NCBI GenBank assembly: GCA_905209765.1
Contig: CAJLUE010000002.1
Coordinates: forward strand, 1-64,000
Direction: 5' to 3'
Length of the DNA: 64,000 nt
Source: an uncultured Collinsella sp.
GTDB taxonomy: Bacteria; Actinomycetota; Coriobacteriia; Coriobacteriales; Coriobacteriaceae
This document shows, piece by piece, positions 42,101-50,761 of this stretch (position 1 is the first letter of the stretch; each line of letters begins with the position of its first letter). Both the position numbers and the translations under genes were made by a program. Below the pieces are notes generated by a model, which saw nothing but the letters and a program-made list of their open reading frames with translations, was not told where the DNA came from and did no database searches.

Positions 42101-42797
42101 CGCCCCGAGCGTCGGAAATGGACCATAGACAGGCCTTCAGGTCCTCGCGCGAGCGCGCCGTCTCCGGCCAATCGTCGGCGAGGTCGACGACGTCCATGAG
42201 GGACCGGTATGTGTAGGTGAAGCCGCCAAGAACGGACCAGTTGCGCAGAGCTATATCGAAGAACGCCCTGACCTCGATGCCTCTGTTCCCGTTCTTGAGG
42301 GCGCGGGCGAGGTCGCGCGCGACCCCCTCGTCGATTGCGGCCGACAGGGCCTCGCGGCTACCGGGGTCGGACTCGCAGACGTGGTGCAGCCGGCTGCACA
42401 CGGACGCCCAGCAGGTTGCAAGGTGGTAGACGGGCTGGGATCCGTCGGCCTCCTCCTTCGAGGCATCGATCAGCGCGCCGAGCGACTGCTGCGCCGCAAG
42501 CTCGACGAGCGGTCTGAGGTCGGACGTATCGGAGTCCCAGTCGTAGACGGCCGCGGCGTCGCTGAACGCGCCCGCGACCTCGTCGCGCACCCCGGTCTGG
42601 CCGTAATAAATGCGCGTCATGGCGCGCTCGGCGAGCCCGCCGTCGTGCGGGACGAGGGCGTCGATGAGGATGCCCTCGATCTCCTGGCTCATGTTCGTAC
42701 GGTTGACCTCGCAACGGTCCGCGAGGGCGGCCTCGAGGGCGCGCCTGGTGTCATCGGATGAATATACGAAAGTCCGTTTCGGCTTGAGTGTGGGCAT
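42093..42797 (-). CDS. hypothetical protein with N-terminal ribbon-helix-helix-like segment
   Basis: 234 residues. The N-terminus PKRTFVYSSDDTRRALEAALADRCEVNRTNMSQEIEGILIDALV resembles a ribbon-helix-helix DNA-binding element. The rest is helical with VYHLATCWASVCSRLHHVCESDPGSREALSAAIDEG. It is encoded between MobC and the coupling protein and overlaps the latter by 8 bases, so it is probably a relaxosome accessory. No family recognised for the C-terminal part. Confidence 0.65.
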   Translation of the reverse strand: MPTLKPKRTFVYSSDDTRRALEAALADRCEVNRTNMSQEIEGILIDALVPHDGGLAERAMTRIYYGQTGVRDEVAGAFSDAAAVYDWDSDTSDLRPLVELAAQQSLGALIDASKEEADGSQPVYHLATCWASVCSRLHHVCESDPGSREALSAAIDEGVARDLARALKNGNRGIEVRAFFDIALRNWSVLGGFTYTYRSLMDVVDLADDWPETARSREDLKACLWSISDARGGE

Positions 42798-42889
42798 GGC
42801 TGTTCCAATCGAGGTAGTTGTCGCTTAACGGTATTCTACCCCTGTTCCAACCCTGTTACACCCCTGCACCAACCCTTCACGATCGACGC

Positions 42890-43231
42890 CTACGGCCGCG
42901 CGGCCTCCATCGCGTCGGCGACCTCCTGGGCGGCGCGCTCGACCTCAGCCACGGCGCGAGCGACGTCGGCCGCCGGCGCGCCGCCGATGCCGTAGCTGTT
43001 GAGTGCGCGGGCGACCTGGTTGACGTTGTTGCCGCAACGGCGGAGTTCAACGTATATCGGGCGGAGCTCCCGGACGTCGGCGGCGCTCGCGGGCACCCCG
43101 CCCGCGAGCGCGCACCGGCGGATGTAGGCCGACAGGCCGAGTCCGGCCGCCTGCGCGCGTTCGCGCATGAGCGCGGCGTCGCGCTCGCTGATCCTGAGGT
43201 GAATCTGGGCCTCTTTTTTCTCTTTGGCCAA
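42890..43231 (-). CDS. mobC: MobC mobilization protein
   Basis: Start at TTG 43231 (AAGGAG six bases upstream); longer frames upstream run into the transfer-origin-like region and are rejected. 113 residues. An N-terminal ribbon-helix-helix (AQIHLRISERDAALMRERAQAAGLGLSAYIRRCAL) is followed by the MobC hallmark RPIYVELRRCGNNVNQVARALNSYG. MobC binds beside the origin of transfer and opens it for the relaxase. The palindromes at 43370-43446 immediately upstream are the likely target. Confidence 0.85.
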   Translation of the reverse strand: MAKEKKEAQIHLRISERDAALMRERAQAAGLGLSAYIRRCALAGGVPASAADVRELRPIYVELRRCGNNVNQVARALNSYGIGGAPAADVARAVAEVERAAQEVADAMEAARP

Positions 43232-43369
43232 AACGGACTCCTTCCGGGTATTTCGGCAAGGGGACGGCGGGAGCGCCAACGGGCGCGGCTCGCCGTCCCC
43301 GCGCAGGGCGTAGGGGAGCGCCGGCAGGCGCGGTTCCGACCGCCCGGAGCCCCGGCGCGAACGCGCCGG

Positions 43370-43446
43370 CAAGATGGAATGTGTACACATTCCCACATCT
43401 TGCATGCCCATGGTAGGGAACCCACACGTTTTCCCGGATATGGGCA
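43370..43446. other. candidate origin of transfer (oriT)
   Basis: Two adjacent nested inverted repeats. CAAGATG/CATCTTG (43370, 43396) encloses the perfect palindrome GGAATGTGTACACATTCC (43376-43393). TGCCCAT/ATGGGCA (43405, 43440) encloses GGGAA/TTCCC. Placement just upstream of mobC, with relaxase and coupling genes downstream, fits an oriT. No nick-site match can be proven by eye. Confidence 0.5.
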
Positions 43447-43597
43447 GGTGAGCGAAGGCGCAGTGATGGCGACCCATGGGAGCCATCGAACGGAGCCGGA
43501 GCGAGAGCCGGCGGGGCGTGACACGGCGGGGCGATCGCGAGTTGAAGCCGAGTGATTGGCCCGCCGTTCACGGCCCGCCGGCGGCCGTTCCGGGGTT

Positions 43598-43699
43598 CCA
43601 AGGGGCCTCGGCCCTTTGGCGCGCAGGGGTCCGGGGATGGCGCGGTCCATCCCCGGGAAACGCCGCGAGGGGCACGCCGTCGCCGGCATGCCCCTCGCG
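43598..43699. repeat. array of three hairpins, copy 2
   Basis: CCAAGGGGC/GCCCTTTGG, CCGGGGATG/CATCCCCGG and CGCGAGGGGC/GCCCCTCGCG in the same order as at 31278-31370. The loop and third stem differ while pairing is kept. It ends 15 bases before the stop of the 43714 gene. Confidence 0.6.
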
Positions 43700-43713
43700 G
43701 GTGGCGGCCGTGG

Positions 43714-44316
43714 CTATTCCGCCCCTGCCGCGTAGACCGTCCGCCCCGTCTCGCAGTCGATGGTCTCGACGTCCCCGAAACCGATTCGGACGGCCGCCCA
43801 TACGCCGATGCGCGCCAACTCGTCCGCCTCGGACCTCGCGGCGGCGATGAGGCGCTCGAGCTCGGCCGATCCGGCCGGTGCGGTCCCCACCTCGAACGCG
43901 CCGCCGTCGCCGCCCGACTCGTACTCGACGACGACCGTCGAGCCGAGGGCCTTCTCGAGGGCCTCGAGCTGACTGCCCATACTCTCGAGGGCGTGCCCGG
44001 CGACCGTGGCCAGCGGGTAGCGGCCCATCCCGGACGCCGCCGAGCGGTCGGCCATGCGGAGCAAGCCGGCGGCCTCGAGCGCCTCGAGGAGCCCCGCGGG
44101 GACCGCGGCGTCGATGGCGATGTTGCCGCGCCCGCGGCACCACTCGGCCGCCGCCGGCACGTTCGCCGTGAGCACGCCCCATTCGGCCATGTATCCGCCG
44201 GAGCGCGGGTCCGTGGCGTCGAGGAGGAGGACGGCCAGGCCGCCGCCCGCGTACTCATCGGCCACGAGGGCGAGGCGGACTGCCTCGCCCATGGAGTCGA
44301 ACTCGACCGTGACCAT
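43714..44316 (-). CDS. DUF4313-like protein with C-terminal extra domain
   Basis: 200 residues. The N-terminal half (MVTVEFDSMGEAVRLALVADEYAGGGLAVLLLDATDPRSGGYMAEWGVLTANVP) resembles DUF4313 proteins of Gram-positive integrative elements. The C-terminal half (VVVEYESGGDGGAFEVGTAP... to ETGRTVYAAGAE) is the domain also encoded alone at 31387. It follows the DUF2958 gene by 4 bases. Function unknown. The short gene at 31387 is probably the corresponding gene of the host element. Confidence 0.55.
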   Translation of the reverse strand: MVTVEFDSMGEAVRLALVADEYAGGGLAVLLLDATDPRSGGYMAEWGVLTANVPAAAEWCRGRGNIAIDAAVPAGLLEALEAAGLLRMADRSAASGMGRYPLATVAGHALESMGSQLEALEKALGSTVVVEYESGGDGGAFEVGTAPAGSAELERLIAAARSEADELARIGVWAAVRIGFGDVETIDCETGRTVYAAGAE

Positions 44317-44320
44317 GCGG

Positions 44321-44620
44321 TTACCTCCTCCTGACGGCGCTGAGCGGCTTCGGGGAGAAGTGCTCGTCGCGCTCGACGGCAGCGAACCCCATCTGGCGGT
44401 TCAGCTCGGCCATCTCCTTGATGCTGAAGTAGCCGAGCTCGTCGTCGTAGCCCTCGACGAGGCCGAACGCCTCGTCCGTGCCGTCGAACTCGAGCAGCCA
44501 CCAGTCCCATCCGTTCACGCACGAGAAGTAGTGGGCGTAGACCGTGGGGTCCTCCGCTCCGTCCTGCTCGTAGAGCCTCGGCGCCGTCTTGGCGATTTCC
44601 TCGGTCATCAGCTGCTGCAT
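44321..44620 (-). CDS. DUF2958 protein, copy 2
   Basis: 99 residues, identical to the product of 31685-31984 with the same ribosome site; stop codon TAA instead of TAG. It carries the DUF2958 landmarks GWDWWLLEFDG, FGLVEGYDDELGYFS and HFSPKPL. It heads the downstream DUF4313-like gene. Identity down to silent positions indicates a very recent duplication or recombination. Confidence 0.8.
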   Translation of the reverse strand: MQQLMTEEIAKTAPRLYEQDGAEDPTVYAHYFSCVNGWDWWLLEFDGTDEAFGLVEGYDDELGYFSIKEMAELNRQMGFAAVERDEHFSPKPLSAVRRR

Positions 44621-44843
44621 GTCTTCCTCCGTTCCGGGCACGTGGCCCTCAACATCTCGCCCCTGCGGGCAAAGCCGAATGGCGACGCCGCGCGTCGTCG
44701 TCGGCTTTGCTCCCTGCAAAGCCGCACCGGAGCGAAGACGGGTCAAGGGAGGTCCATGACGACCTCCACCAACCGGAGCGGAGCGGAGGTTTGTGCGGGG
44801 TCTCATGGGCCCCCTTGACGCGGCGTAGCGGAGGTGCCACCCG
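44322..44843. repeat. 522-bp direct repeat, right copy
   Basis: Identical by eye to 31686-32207 (same strand orientation). Downstream, 44844-45010 contains about 170 bases without a gene before the restriction operon. The two copies bound the module with Rep, Par, Mob and restriction-modification genes. Confidence 0.85.
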
Positions 44844-45010
44844 CGTAACGGATACGAGGTCATGACCGGCGAATGCCACCGAAACGCTTGAAATCATTGT
44901 TCAAGACTGAAGAGAGTCGGCCGCCCCTAACGGACGGCCGCCTTAGCGAGCCTTACTAATTCGGTTCTGGTATATGATCCGAGACGCCCGCCAGGCAAAT
45001 CCCGACAATC

Positions 45011-47920
45011 CTAGTGATAGTCGTTTGCGAAGGAGCCGTAGAAGAGCGCCTTACAGTCGACATCGCTGTAGCCCATCACGGCATCCTGCACATCGGATCG
45101 CAAGAGGTTGAGCACCTTGTACACGCCCTCGCCCATATCCCCGACGAAGAGTACCTGCTTGAACACATCGGGATAATCGCGCAGATAGGTCACATAGCCC
45201 CTAAGCTTTGCTAGCGTGTCGCCGAGGAACTCGCCATGAGGGTCAACGATGGACGGCCTGATGACGCCCGCTGCATCCTTCACGAAGAAGAGGAAGTCTG
45301 GATGCAGGGCCTTGCGTCCCACCGAAGACATGTACGGAATCGAAAACGCCTTAGCAGACATGCTGCCCGACGGATTGCGATAGAAAGCAACCGTGCGATT
45401 CTTTGCCAATTCGTTCCTAACGATATAGTCTTCCGCCGGGTTCAGGTCGAGCGGGCAGAGGCCGTCCTCTTTCTGCACGATATGGCACGGATATTTAGCG
45501 AAGTCGTCCGACGTGCTGGTAGACGTGGGCCACTCTATCTTTGTGAGCCGCTTGCCCTCAGTTTCGCGGGCCAGCTCGTCGTAGCGCTGCTTTGCCGCAT
45601 CGTTAAGGTAGTCATAATCGCCAGATCCATCGACCTTATCGAAGTATTCCTTTCGGCATTGAGCCGCCCAGCCCTCGAGCGCATCAACGATGGCCTGCGT
45701 GCGCACCGCTGCGGCAAGGCGCAGGTCGCACTCGGGCCGCCCAAGCTCCTTGAAGTTGGCGCGACGATACTCATTCGCAAACTCCTTAGTGAAATGCATG
45801 TCGGCGTCGCGGGCGGCCTTTCTGAGGCCCTCGGCGTCCGTGCGGGCCTCCTCCTGCTCCTGGTCCTCGGTCTCGTTGAGCTTGTCGAGCGTGATCTTGA
45901 CGGTCTCGGCAACCTCTACGTCGTGTTTGGCTTCGCGGTACTCGTCCTCGTTAGCAACGATGTATCCCTTGAGCTTCTGGACGAACTGTTTTTTCACGTC
46001 GGCCGCGGCATTGACATCGAGGCCAGCCTCGACAAGCAGAGTCGCCGTCTTAACCAGGCTCTGGAATTCGTTCCTGGCCTTTTTCGGAATGCGCTGCACG
46101 GGGATGGAATCGAAGGCTGTGCGGATGCCCTGCCACTCCTGATGCGTGAAAGACTGCTCGCGCTTGGTGGGCGGCTTGGGCTTTGCCATGGGCACGGGTA
46201 TTACGACCGAGACGGGCTGGGTCGGCTCGGTCTGTGCGGAACTTGGCTCAGGTGTCGCAGGTTGCTGCGGGGCAGACGCTGCAACGTAGTTGCCCGTTGC
46301 GGGCTGAGGCGCCAGCTCCGCTTCTGGCGCCGGGACGTCGACGGGCCTGACCGCCGAGGCAAGCGAGGGCTGCGCTCCCTGCATGTCCAACGGCTCCTGA
46401 ATCGCGATGCCGGCAAGCGGCGCCTGGTAGCCGGGTTGTGCCTGCCGCGCCGCCTCGATGGCTTTCTCGTTCTCCTCGTACGCCTTGAGCTCCTGTTGGT
46501 AGTCGGCTTCGGACTTGGGCGCAGCCGCCGTGATAGTCACGGGGTTGAGAACGATGTTCTGCTTGCCGATGGAGCTCTCGCCCATGTCGTCCTTGCGGCC
46601 CATGAGGTAGTCGACCACGTCCTGAGTGCTCTCGGGATTGAACTGGGGCAGGTAGCAGGCGACGGAGTTCAAAAGATCATCGGATTCGATGCGCCGCGCA
46701 AGTGGAGTGCGTACCATACGTCCCACGAGCTGTGCGATATAGGTCGAGTCCGAACGCCTGCGCTGCGAGAAGATGACCTCCGCTCGCGGGCAGTCCCATC
46801 CGTTGGAGACAGCCTCCTTGGCGAAGAGCACGCGAATGCGCGAGGTGTCCTGAACGAGCTCGGGTTCGACATAGGGAATAAGGTATTTTCCCGCCGCGAT
46901 GTCCTTATGCTCGCCGAAGACGTTGGCGAACGACATCGCCTCGGAAAGGCCGGGGACCAGGCCCGTGATCTGGTCGCACATCTCAGCCAGGGCCGAGTTG
47001 CTCACGTTGTCCGCCGCTTGGATGAGCAGCAGCGGGTTGACGGGGCTCTCGCCCTCACGGGCACAGTACTCGCCCCATTCGCGGCAAGTCAGGGCATAGC
47101 GCTCGCACGCCATAGTGAGGTACTGGTGCTCGACCGGGTCGTCCTTCTCTGGCACGCGCAACTCGATGATGTCCTTGAGCAGACCTGACTCCTGGACCTC
47201 GCGAGGGGTCACAGCGACCTTTGGCATACGTACGCGATCGGCGCGCTGGTCCATGGCCGCCTCGAACCTCTGCGGCGTGGCGGAAATCCCGACGACGATG
47301 GGCATCGCTGCACGGCCGTCGAGCCCATCAATGAGGCTGGCGTAGATCGTCGCGGTGCCGCGCTCGCTCGAGGCATTGGCCCCCAGACCGCGATGGGCCT
47401 CGTCTATGAACAGATAGAGGTTACGCTCCGGGTCCCTGATGGTGCGGTCAAGGATGTCCCAGAACACGCGGCCGGAGTTGGCCTCACTACCCTTGGTGAG
47501 CAGGCCGTTCTTACTGAGTAGGTCCTTGCTGAGGAAATAGACGTGGCGCGGCTCGAGAATGTCGTGCGCGGCTCCGAAGTCGTTGGTAATTGTGACCAGG
47601 TGGCGCCTGTCAAGGATGCTGTCTGCCAGCTTGTCCGCCACGTTTGAGAAACGCACGCTCGTCTGCTCGTTCAGGCTCGGGGAATCCGAGAGCCAAAGAA
47701 CGACGGCATTCTCGTCGGGCATGAGGCTCAGATCGTCGTCTCCGAAGAAGAGCGCTTCGATCGTCGCTGCGCACATGACCGTTTTGCCCGACCCCGTGGG
47801 AGATGCGAGGCATATCGAGGACAGTTCGCCGTCCTGCTCGTAGCGTCGGCGCATCGACTGCAACTTGTTCGCCAGGGTCGCGACCGCACCGGCTTGGAAA
47901 TCCTTAAGTTCGACTCTCAT
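45011..47920 (-). CDS. type III restriction endonuclease, Res subunit
   Basis: Start ATG 47920 (MRVELKDFQAGAVATL); earlier in-frame codons lie in the mod gene. 969 residues. The helicase part has Walker A SPTGSGKT (40-47), the DEAH-type motif LFIDEAHRGLG, GISATPQRFE and the motif VI-like YIAQLVGRMVRTPL. A long linker rich in Pro/Ala/Gln (around 540-640) follows. The C-terminal nuclease region has HPDFLFFVKDAAGVIRPSIVDPHGEFLGD with the PD-(D/E)XK-like acids. It cuts DNA when two unmethylated sites are found. Two bases separate it from mod. Confidence 0.9.
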   Translation of the reverse strand: MRVELKDFQAGAVATLANKLQSMRRRYEQDGELSSICLASPTGSGKTVMCAATIEALFFGDDDLSLMPDENAVVLWLSDSPSLNEQTSVRFSNVADKLADSILDRRHLVTITNDFGAAHDILEPRHVYFLSKDLLSKNGLLTKGSEANSGRVFWDILDRTIRDPERNLYLFIDEAHRGLGANASSERGTATIYASLIDGLDGRAAMPIVVGISATPQRFEAAMDQRADRVRMPKVAVTPREVQESGLLKDIIELRVPEKDDPVEHQYLTMACERYALTCREWGEYCAREGESPVNPLLLIQAADNVSNSALAEMCDQITGLVPGLSEAMSFANVFGEHKDIAAGKYLIPYVEPELVQDTSRIRVLFAKEAVSNGWDCPRAEVIFSQRRRSDSTYIAQLVGRMVRTPLARRIESDDLLNSVACYLPQFNPESTQDVVDYLMGRKDDMGESSIGKQNIVLNPVTITAAAPKSEADYQQELKAYEENEKAIEAARQAQPGYQAPLAGIAIQEPLDMQGAQPSLASAVRPVDVPAPEAELAPQPATGNYVAASAPQQPATPEPSSAQTEPTQPVSVVIPVPMAKPKPPTKREQSFTHQEWQGIRTAFDSIPVQRIPKKARNEFQSLVKTATLLVEAGLDVNAAADVKKQFVQKLKGYIVANEDEYREAKHDVEVAETVKITLDKLNETEDQEQEEARTDAEGLRKAARDADMHFTKEFANEYRRANFKELGRPECDLRLAAAVRTQAIVDALEGWAAQCRKEYFDKVDGSGDYDYLNDAAKQRYDELARETEGKRLTKIEWPTSTSTSDDFAKYPCHIVQKEDGLCPLDLNPAEDYIVRNELAKNRTVAFYRNPSGSMSAKAFSIPYMSSVGRKALHPDFLFFVKDAAGVIRPSIVDPHGEFLGDTLAKLRGYVTYLRDYPDVFKQVLFVGDMGEGVYKVLNLLRSDVQDAVMGYSDVDCKALFYGSFANDYH

Positions 47921-47922
47921 GT

Positions 47923-50106
47923 TTACCTCACCGCATCCTCGGCGGCAATCTTGAACGATTGCAGGTAGTTCTCGTACAGGCGGACGACGTCGAGCCCAGG
48001 CAGTTGTGCCTTGACGGAGGCGTATCGAGCCGTGTCGTCCGTGATCACATAGGCGCACCCTATGCTGGCATTCTGCTTGACGGCGTCTATGAAAGCGCCG
48101 ACCGAAGCAAAGTCGAAGAGGACGGCGTAGGCGTCGGCCATGGCAAAGCCCGGCTGCTCGTGCTTGATGATGCTGCCACGCGAACCAGCGCGCAGCCAGA
48201 GCAGGGGCGCGATCTCCTCGAAGGCCACGCCCAGCTCGACGGCGTCCGGGTCTTCGTAGGTGAGGTCAAAGAAGACGGCGTTTTCCTCGAAGCCGTCGGC
48301 CATGGGGAACTCGTCGGTGAACTTGTAGTCACCCTTGATGGAATCGCCCTCGGGCGTCTTGCCCGTGATGGCCGCCGTGACGCGTGGTTTGGTAACGTAC
48401 TGGCAGATGCCCAGCGCCTCCCATTCGGGGTCGCCCTGGCGAAGACCGCGCTTGGTGAGCTTTTTGGATTCGTCCTCGGAGACCTCGTTATTCGTTACGC
48501 TGATGGAGCGCCTGCGCCCGCCGTCCTGATGGTTCAAGCGCATGACGGCATGTGCCGTGGTGCCCGATCCTGAGAAGAAATCGACTACAAGGGCGTCGGG
48601 CTTGTCGGCAACAACGGAAGCGATTGAGAGCTCGGTCGCATAAAGGGACTTTGGAAATGTGAAGCGCCTATCGCCGATGAACTTTTTGATATATCGACTC
48701 CCGTATTCACCGGCAGAGAACTGCGTGCCACTCCAAACAGTTGTTGGAATGGCAGAGCGCTCTCCCTGCTCTTCGAGAAGCAAGGACCCATCCTCAGCCT
48801 TGCCGATGAGTTTAATTTCTCCATTCTTGAGACGCTCCTCTTGGGAATCTCCTAGGTAAAGGAGGGAGTACCGATCAGTCTTTTTGTTGTACTCACCTAC
48901 TTTTGCGCACCCGCGATCAAGCTTGGCCTGTAGAGCATTCTGGGAGATCCTCCAAGTCGCCTCTCGGCCATCGGTCCTAATAGGCCAAACTGCCCTGAGA
49001 CCCGTTTTTGTCGGTATCTTTGTCCAGTCTTGTTCAAGGGGGAGAGAAGCGCCGAGCTCCTTAATTGTCGCGGTCTCCTCATCGATATAGATGGGATAGA
49101 AGAGGTTCGGCCTTGCGGTGCGAGCGGCATTGGGACCGCCCCTCAGCAGCCGCTCCCAACGTACTTTACGTTGGGAGCGGCTGCTCGACGCGTCATCAGC
49201 CACTTTTTCCTCAAGTTCTCCGAACTCAACGGAATAGAGTCTGCGGTCCACTTGGCACGGCGCGGCGGTGCCAAAAAAGCAAAAGACAGCGTACTCGTCA
49301 GCCCTCTTGAACTGGTTGCCGCGGGCAACCCCGTTCTTGTTTATGGTGATTGAAACCGTCTGGATACCGGTCGCGTTGGGAAAAACGCTCTCTAAAAGAA
49401 GCTCAAGCCTTGCGTACTCCTTCTCGTCGATCGTCACGATGAGTACGGAATCGTTGGGGTTGAGCAGCTGCTTGGCGAGCTTGAGGCGGCGCTCCATGAA
49501 GGCAAGCCACTTGGAGTGGCGATAGGCGTCGGAGCCGTCGACGTAATCGTTGTTGTATTTCCAGTCGCGGGCGCCAGTGTTATAGGGTGGGTCAATATAT
49601 ATGCAGTCCACTTTGCCTGCATAGGCAAAGGCCAAGGTTTCAAGAGCATGGTAGTTTTCGCCGTTAATGACTACTTGATAGGGCTTATCGCCAGCGCGCT
49701 CGACACGCCCAGTCTCTTTGAGGCCAGCATAAATCGGCTGGTCATATTCAGCAACAGGCACGACATCGTCGACATCAACGGAGCGGGGCTCACATTCGTT
49801 TTCGTCATATGAGGGCGATTGATATGGCTTTAGATCAGCAACCCCCCCCCGAACGGCATTTACCAACCATAGCAGTTGGGAGCTAGAGTCCTCTTTTTTA
49901 CCACGCTCGGGAAGCACCTGTACGACATCGCCCTCCATGATAGGTTTGCCATAAAGGCGAAGTCGCTCTGGACGGTTGTGTTCAAATACAAGCCCAAACT
50001 GGCGCTGCGCAGCAAAGGCGCGGATGTCGGCAGCGAGCTGACGATCGCCCAGCTTGACAGCGCGATCAACAAGGTTCTGAACGACCGCTTGCGCCGTCTG
50101 AGACAT
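47923..50106 (-). CDS. type III DNA methyltransferase, Mod subunit
   Basis: Start ATG 50106 overlapping the stop of the small upstream gene (TGATG); 727 residues. Motif IV DPPYNTG at about 172-178 (CIYIDPPYNTGARDWKYNNDY), the target-recognition region in the middle (250-480), and motif I DFFSGSGTTAHAVMRLN late in the protein. This circular order is that of the beta class of N6-adenine methylases, normal for type III Mod. It also confers sequence specificity on Res. The recognition sequence cannot be read from the protein. Confidence 0.92.
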   Translation of the reverse strand: MSQTAQAVVQNLVDRAVKLGDRQLAADIRAFAAQRQFGLVFEHNRPERLRLYGKPIMEGDVVQVLPERGKKEDSSSQLLWLVNAVRGGVADLKPYQSPSYDENECEPRSVDVDDVVPVAEYDQPIYAGLKETGRVERAGDKPYQVVINGENYHALETLAFAYAGKVDCIYIDPPYNTGARDWKYNNDYVDGSDAYRHSKWLAFMERRLKLAKQLLNPNDSVLIVTIDEKEYARLELLLESVFPNATGIQTVSITINKNGVARGNQFKRADEYAVFCFFGTAAPCQVDRRLYSVEFGELEEKVADDASSSRSQRKVRWERLLRGGPNAARTARPNLFYPIYIDEETATIKELGASLPLEQDWTKIPTKTGLRAVWPIRTDGREATWRISQNALQAKLDRGCAKVGEYNKKTDRYSLLYLGDSQEERLKNGEIKLIGKAEDGSLLLEEQGERSAIPTTVWSGTQFSAGEYGSRYIKKFIGDRRFTFPKSLYATELSIASVVADKPDALVVDFFSGSGTTAHAVMRLNHQDGGRRRSISVTNNEVSEDESKKLTKRGLRQGDPEWEALGICQYVTKPRVTAAITGKTPEGDSIKGDYKFTDEFPMADGFEENAVFFDLTYEDPDAVELGVAFEEIAPLLWLRAGSRGSIIKHEQPGFAMADAYAVLFDFASVGAFIDAVKQNASIGCAYVITDDTARYASVKAQLPGLDVVRLYENYLQSFKIAAEDAVR

Positions 50107-50273
50107 CACTTCTCCCCCTTGCACTTCTCGTCAATCCATTCGCGCAGGACTTTAGCCACCGTCTTATCCTGGCGCGCGGCATAGGACTTAAGAGCCCGCT
50201 TATCCTCGCGGGTTATCGAGAGCGTGAACTTATCTAGCTCCCTTTCGGCATGAACAGCCTGATCTTCCTCCAT
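50106..50273 (-). CDS. small ribbon-helix-helix protein leading the type III operon
   Basis: A 55-residue frame starts at ATG 50273 behind CGGAGGGG and ends in TGA overlapping the mod start. The product begins MEEDQAVHAERELDKFTLSI and continues TREDKRALKSYAARQDKTVA and KVLREWIDEKCKGEK. The pattern is an Arc/CopG-type ribbon-helix-helix with a short strand (DKFTLSI) and two helices. It probably binds the palindrome at 50338-50359 and controls the restriction operon, as controller proteins do. Too short for many gene finders. Confidence 0.7.
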   Translation of the reverse strand: MEEDQAVHAERELDKFTLSITREDKRALKSYAARQDKTVAKVLREWIDEKCKGEK

Positions 50274-50337
50274 GATCGCCCCTCCGAATTGACCTGTTCT
50301 ACGTTCCTTAATTGACCGAAATCATTTTACTTCAGAA

Positions 50338-50359
50338 TACGTAATTACGTAATTACGTA
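50338..50359. promoter_or_regulatory. 22-bp perfect palindrome upstream of the type III operon
   Basis: Three overlapping TACGTA steps linked by ATTA (TACGTAATTACGTA then ATTACGTA) read the same on both strands. It sits 65 bases before the ribbon-helix-helix start, a typical place for an autorepression operator. Confidence 0.75.
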
Positions 50360-50460
50360 TGCCAATTTGAGCCATGCATCACTCAATCACTAGTCAGTAT
50401 TCGTTGACGAATCGTTGGGGATAACGAATATATCGAGATAGACAGTCGTTTTTACCGTCT

Positions 50461-50516
50461 GTGAGTACCAGCAAATCGATACTCAAAACGTCGTGAGTAC
50501 ATTTTGAGTACCAGTC
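50461..50516. other. candidate integrase arm-type repeats at the element's right end
   Basis: GTGAGTACCAG and TTGAGTACCAG occur as direct repeats, with GATACTCAAAACG and GAGTACATTTTG between them. GATACTCA also occurs once near the left end (20893). Repeats like these flank the core site in tyrosine-integrase attachment regions. The stretch 50360-50719 has no gene. Confidence 0.45.
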
Positions 50517-50719
50517 CGAGCGGCCTCTTGCGGGCGGACGCGATCTGCCGGTCAGCATTAATTGAAATAAATTGATGGCGTTGCTTCGGTAATTGAAAAC
50601 ACTTTAAAAAATACCAGCAAACAATAATCCCAGCTAAACAGCTTGAGAGATTGCGTGGCTGGTTTGCATGTACCGCATACACCACAATGCACAAGCATCC
50701 ATGGCACGCAAATAAAAAA

Positions 50720-50747
50720 CGAGGGAGGCCGCATCCGACCTCCCTCG
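50720..50747 (-). terminator. guaA terminator
   Basis: CGAGGGAGG pairs with CCTCCCTCG around a 10-base loop; the AAAAAA on its left gives a U-run on the minus strand, 14 bases after the guaA stop. Confidence 0.88.
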
Positions 50748-50761
50748 CAAAGAGCTATTTA

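Noticed and set aside
20295..50761. A complete conjugation (type IV secretion) machine
   Set aside because: Only coupling proteins and relaxases were found; no VirB4, VirB6 or lytic transglycosylase homologue is visible.
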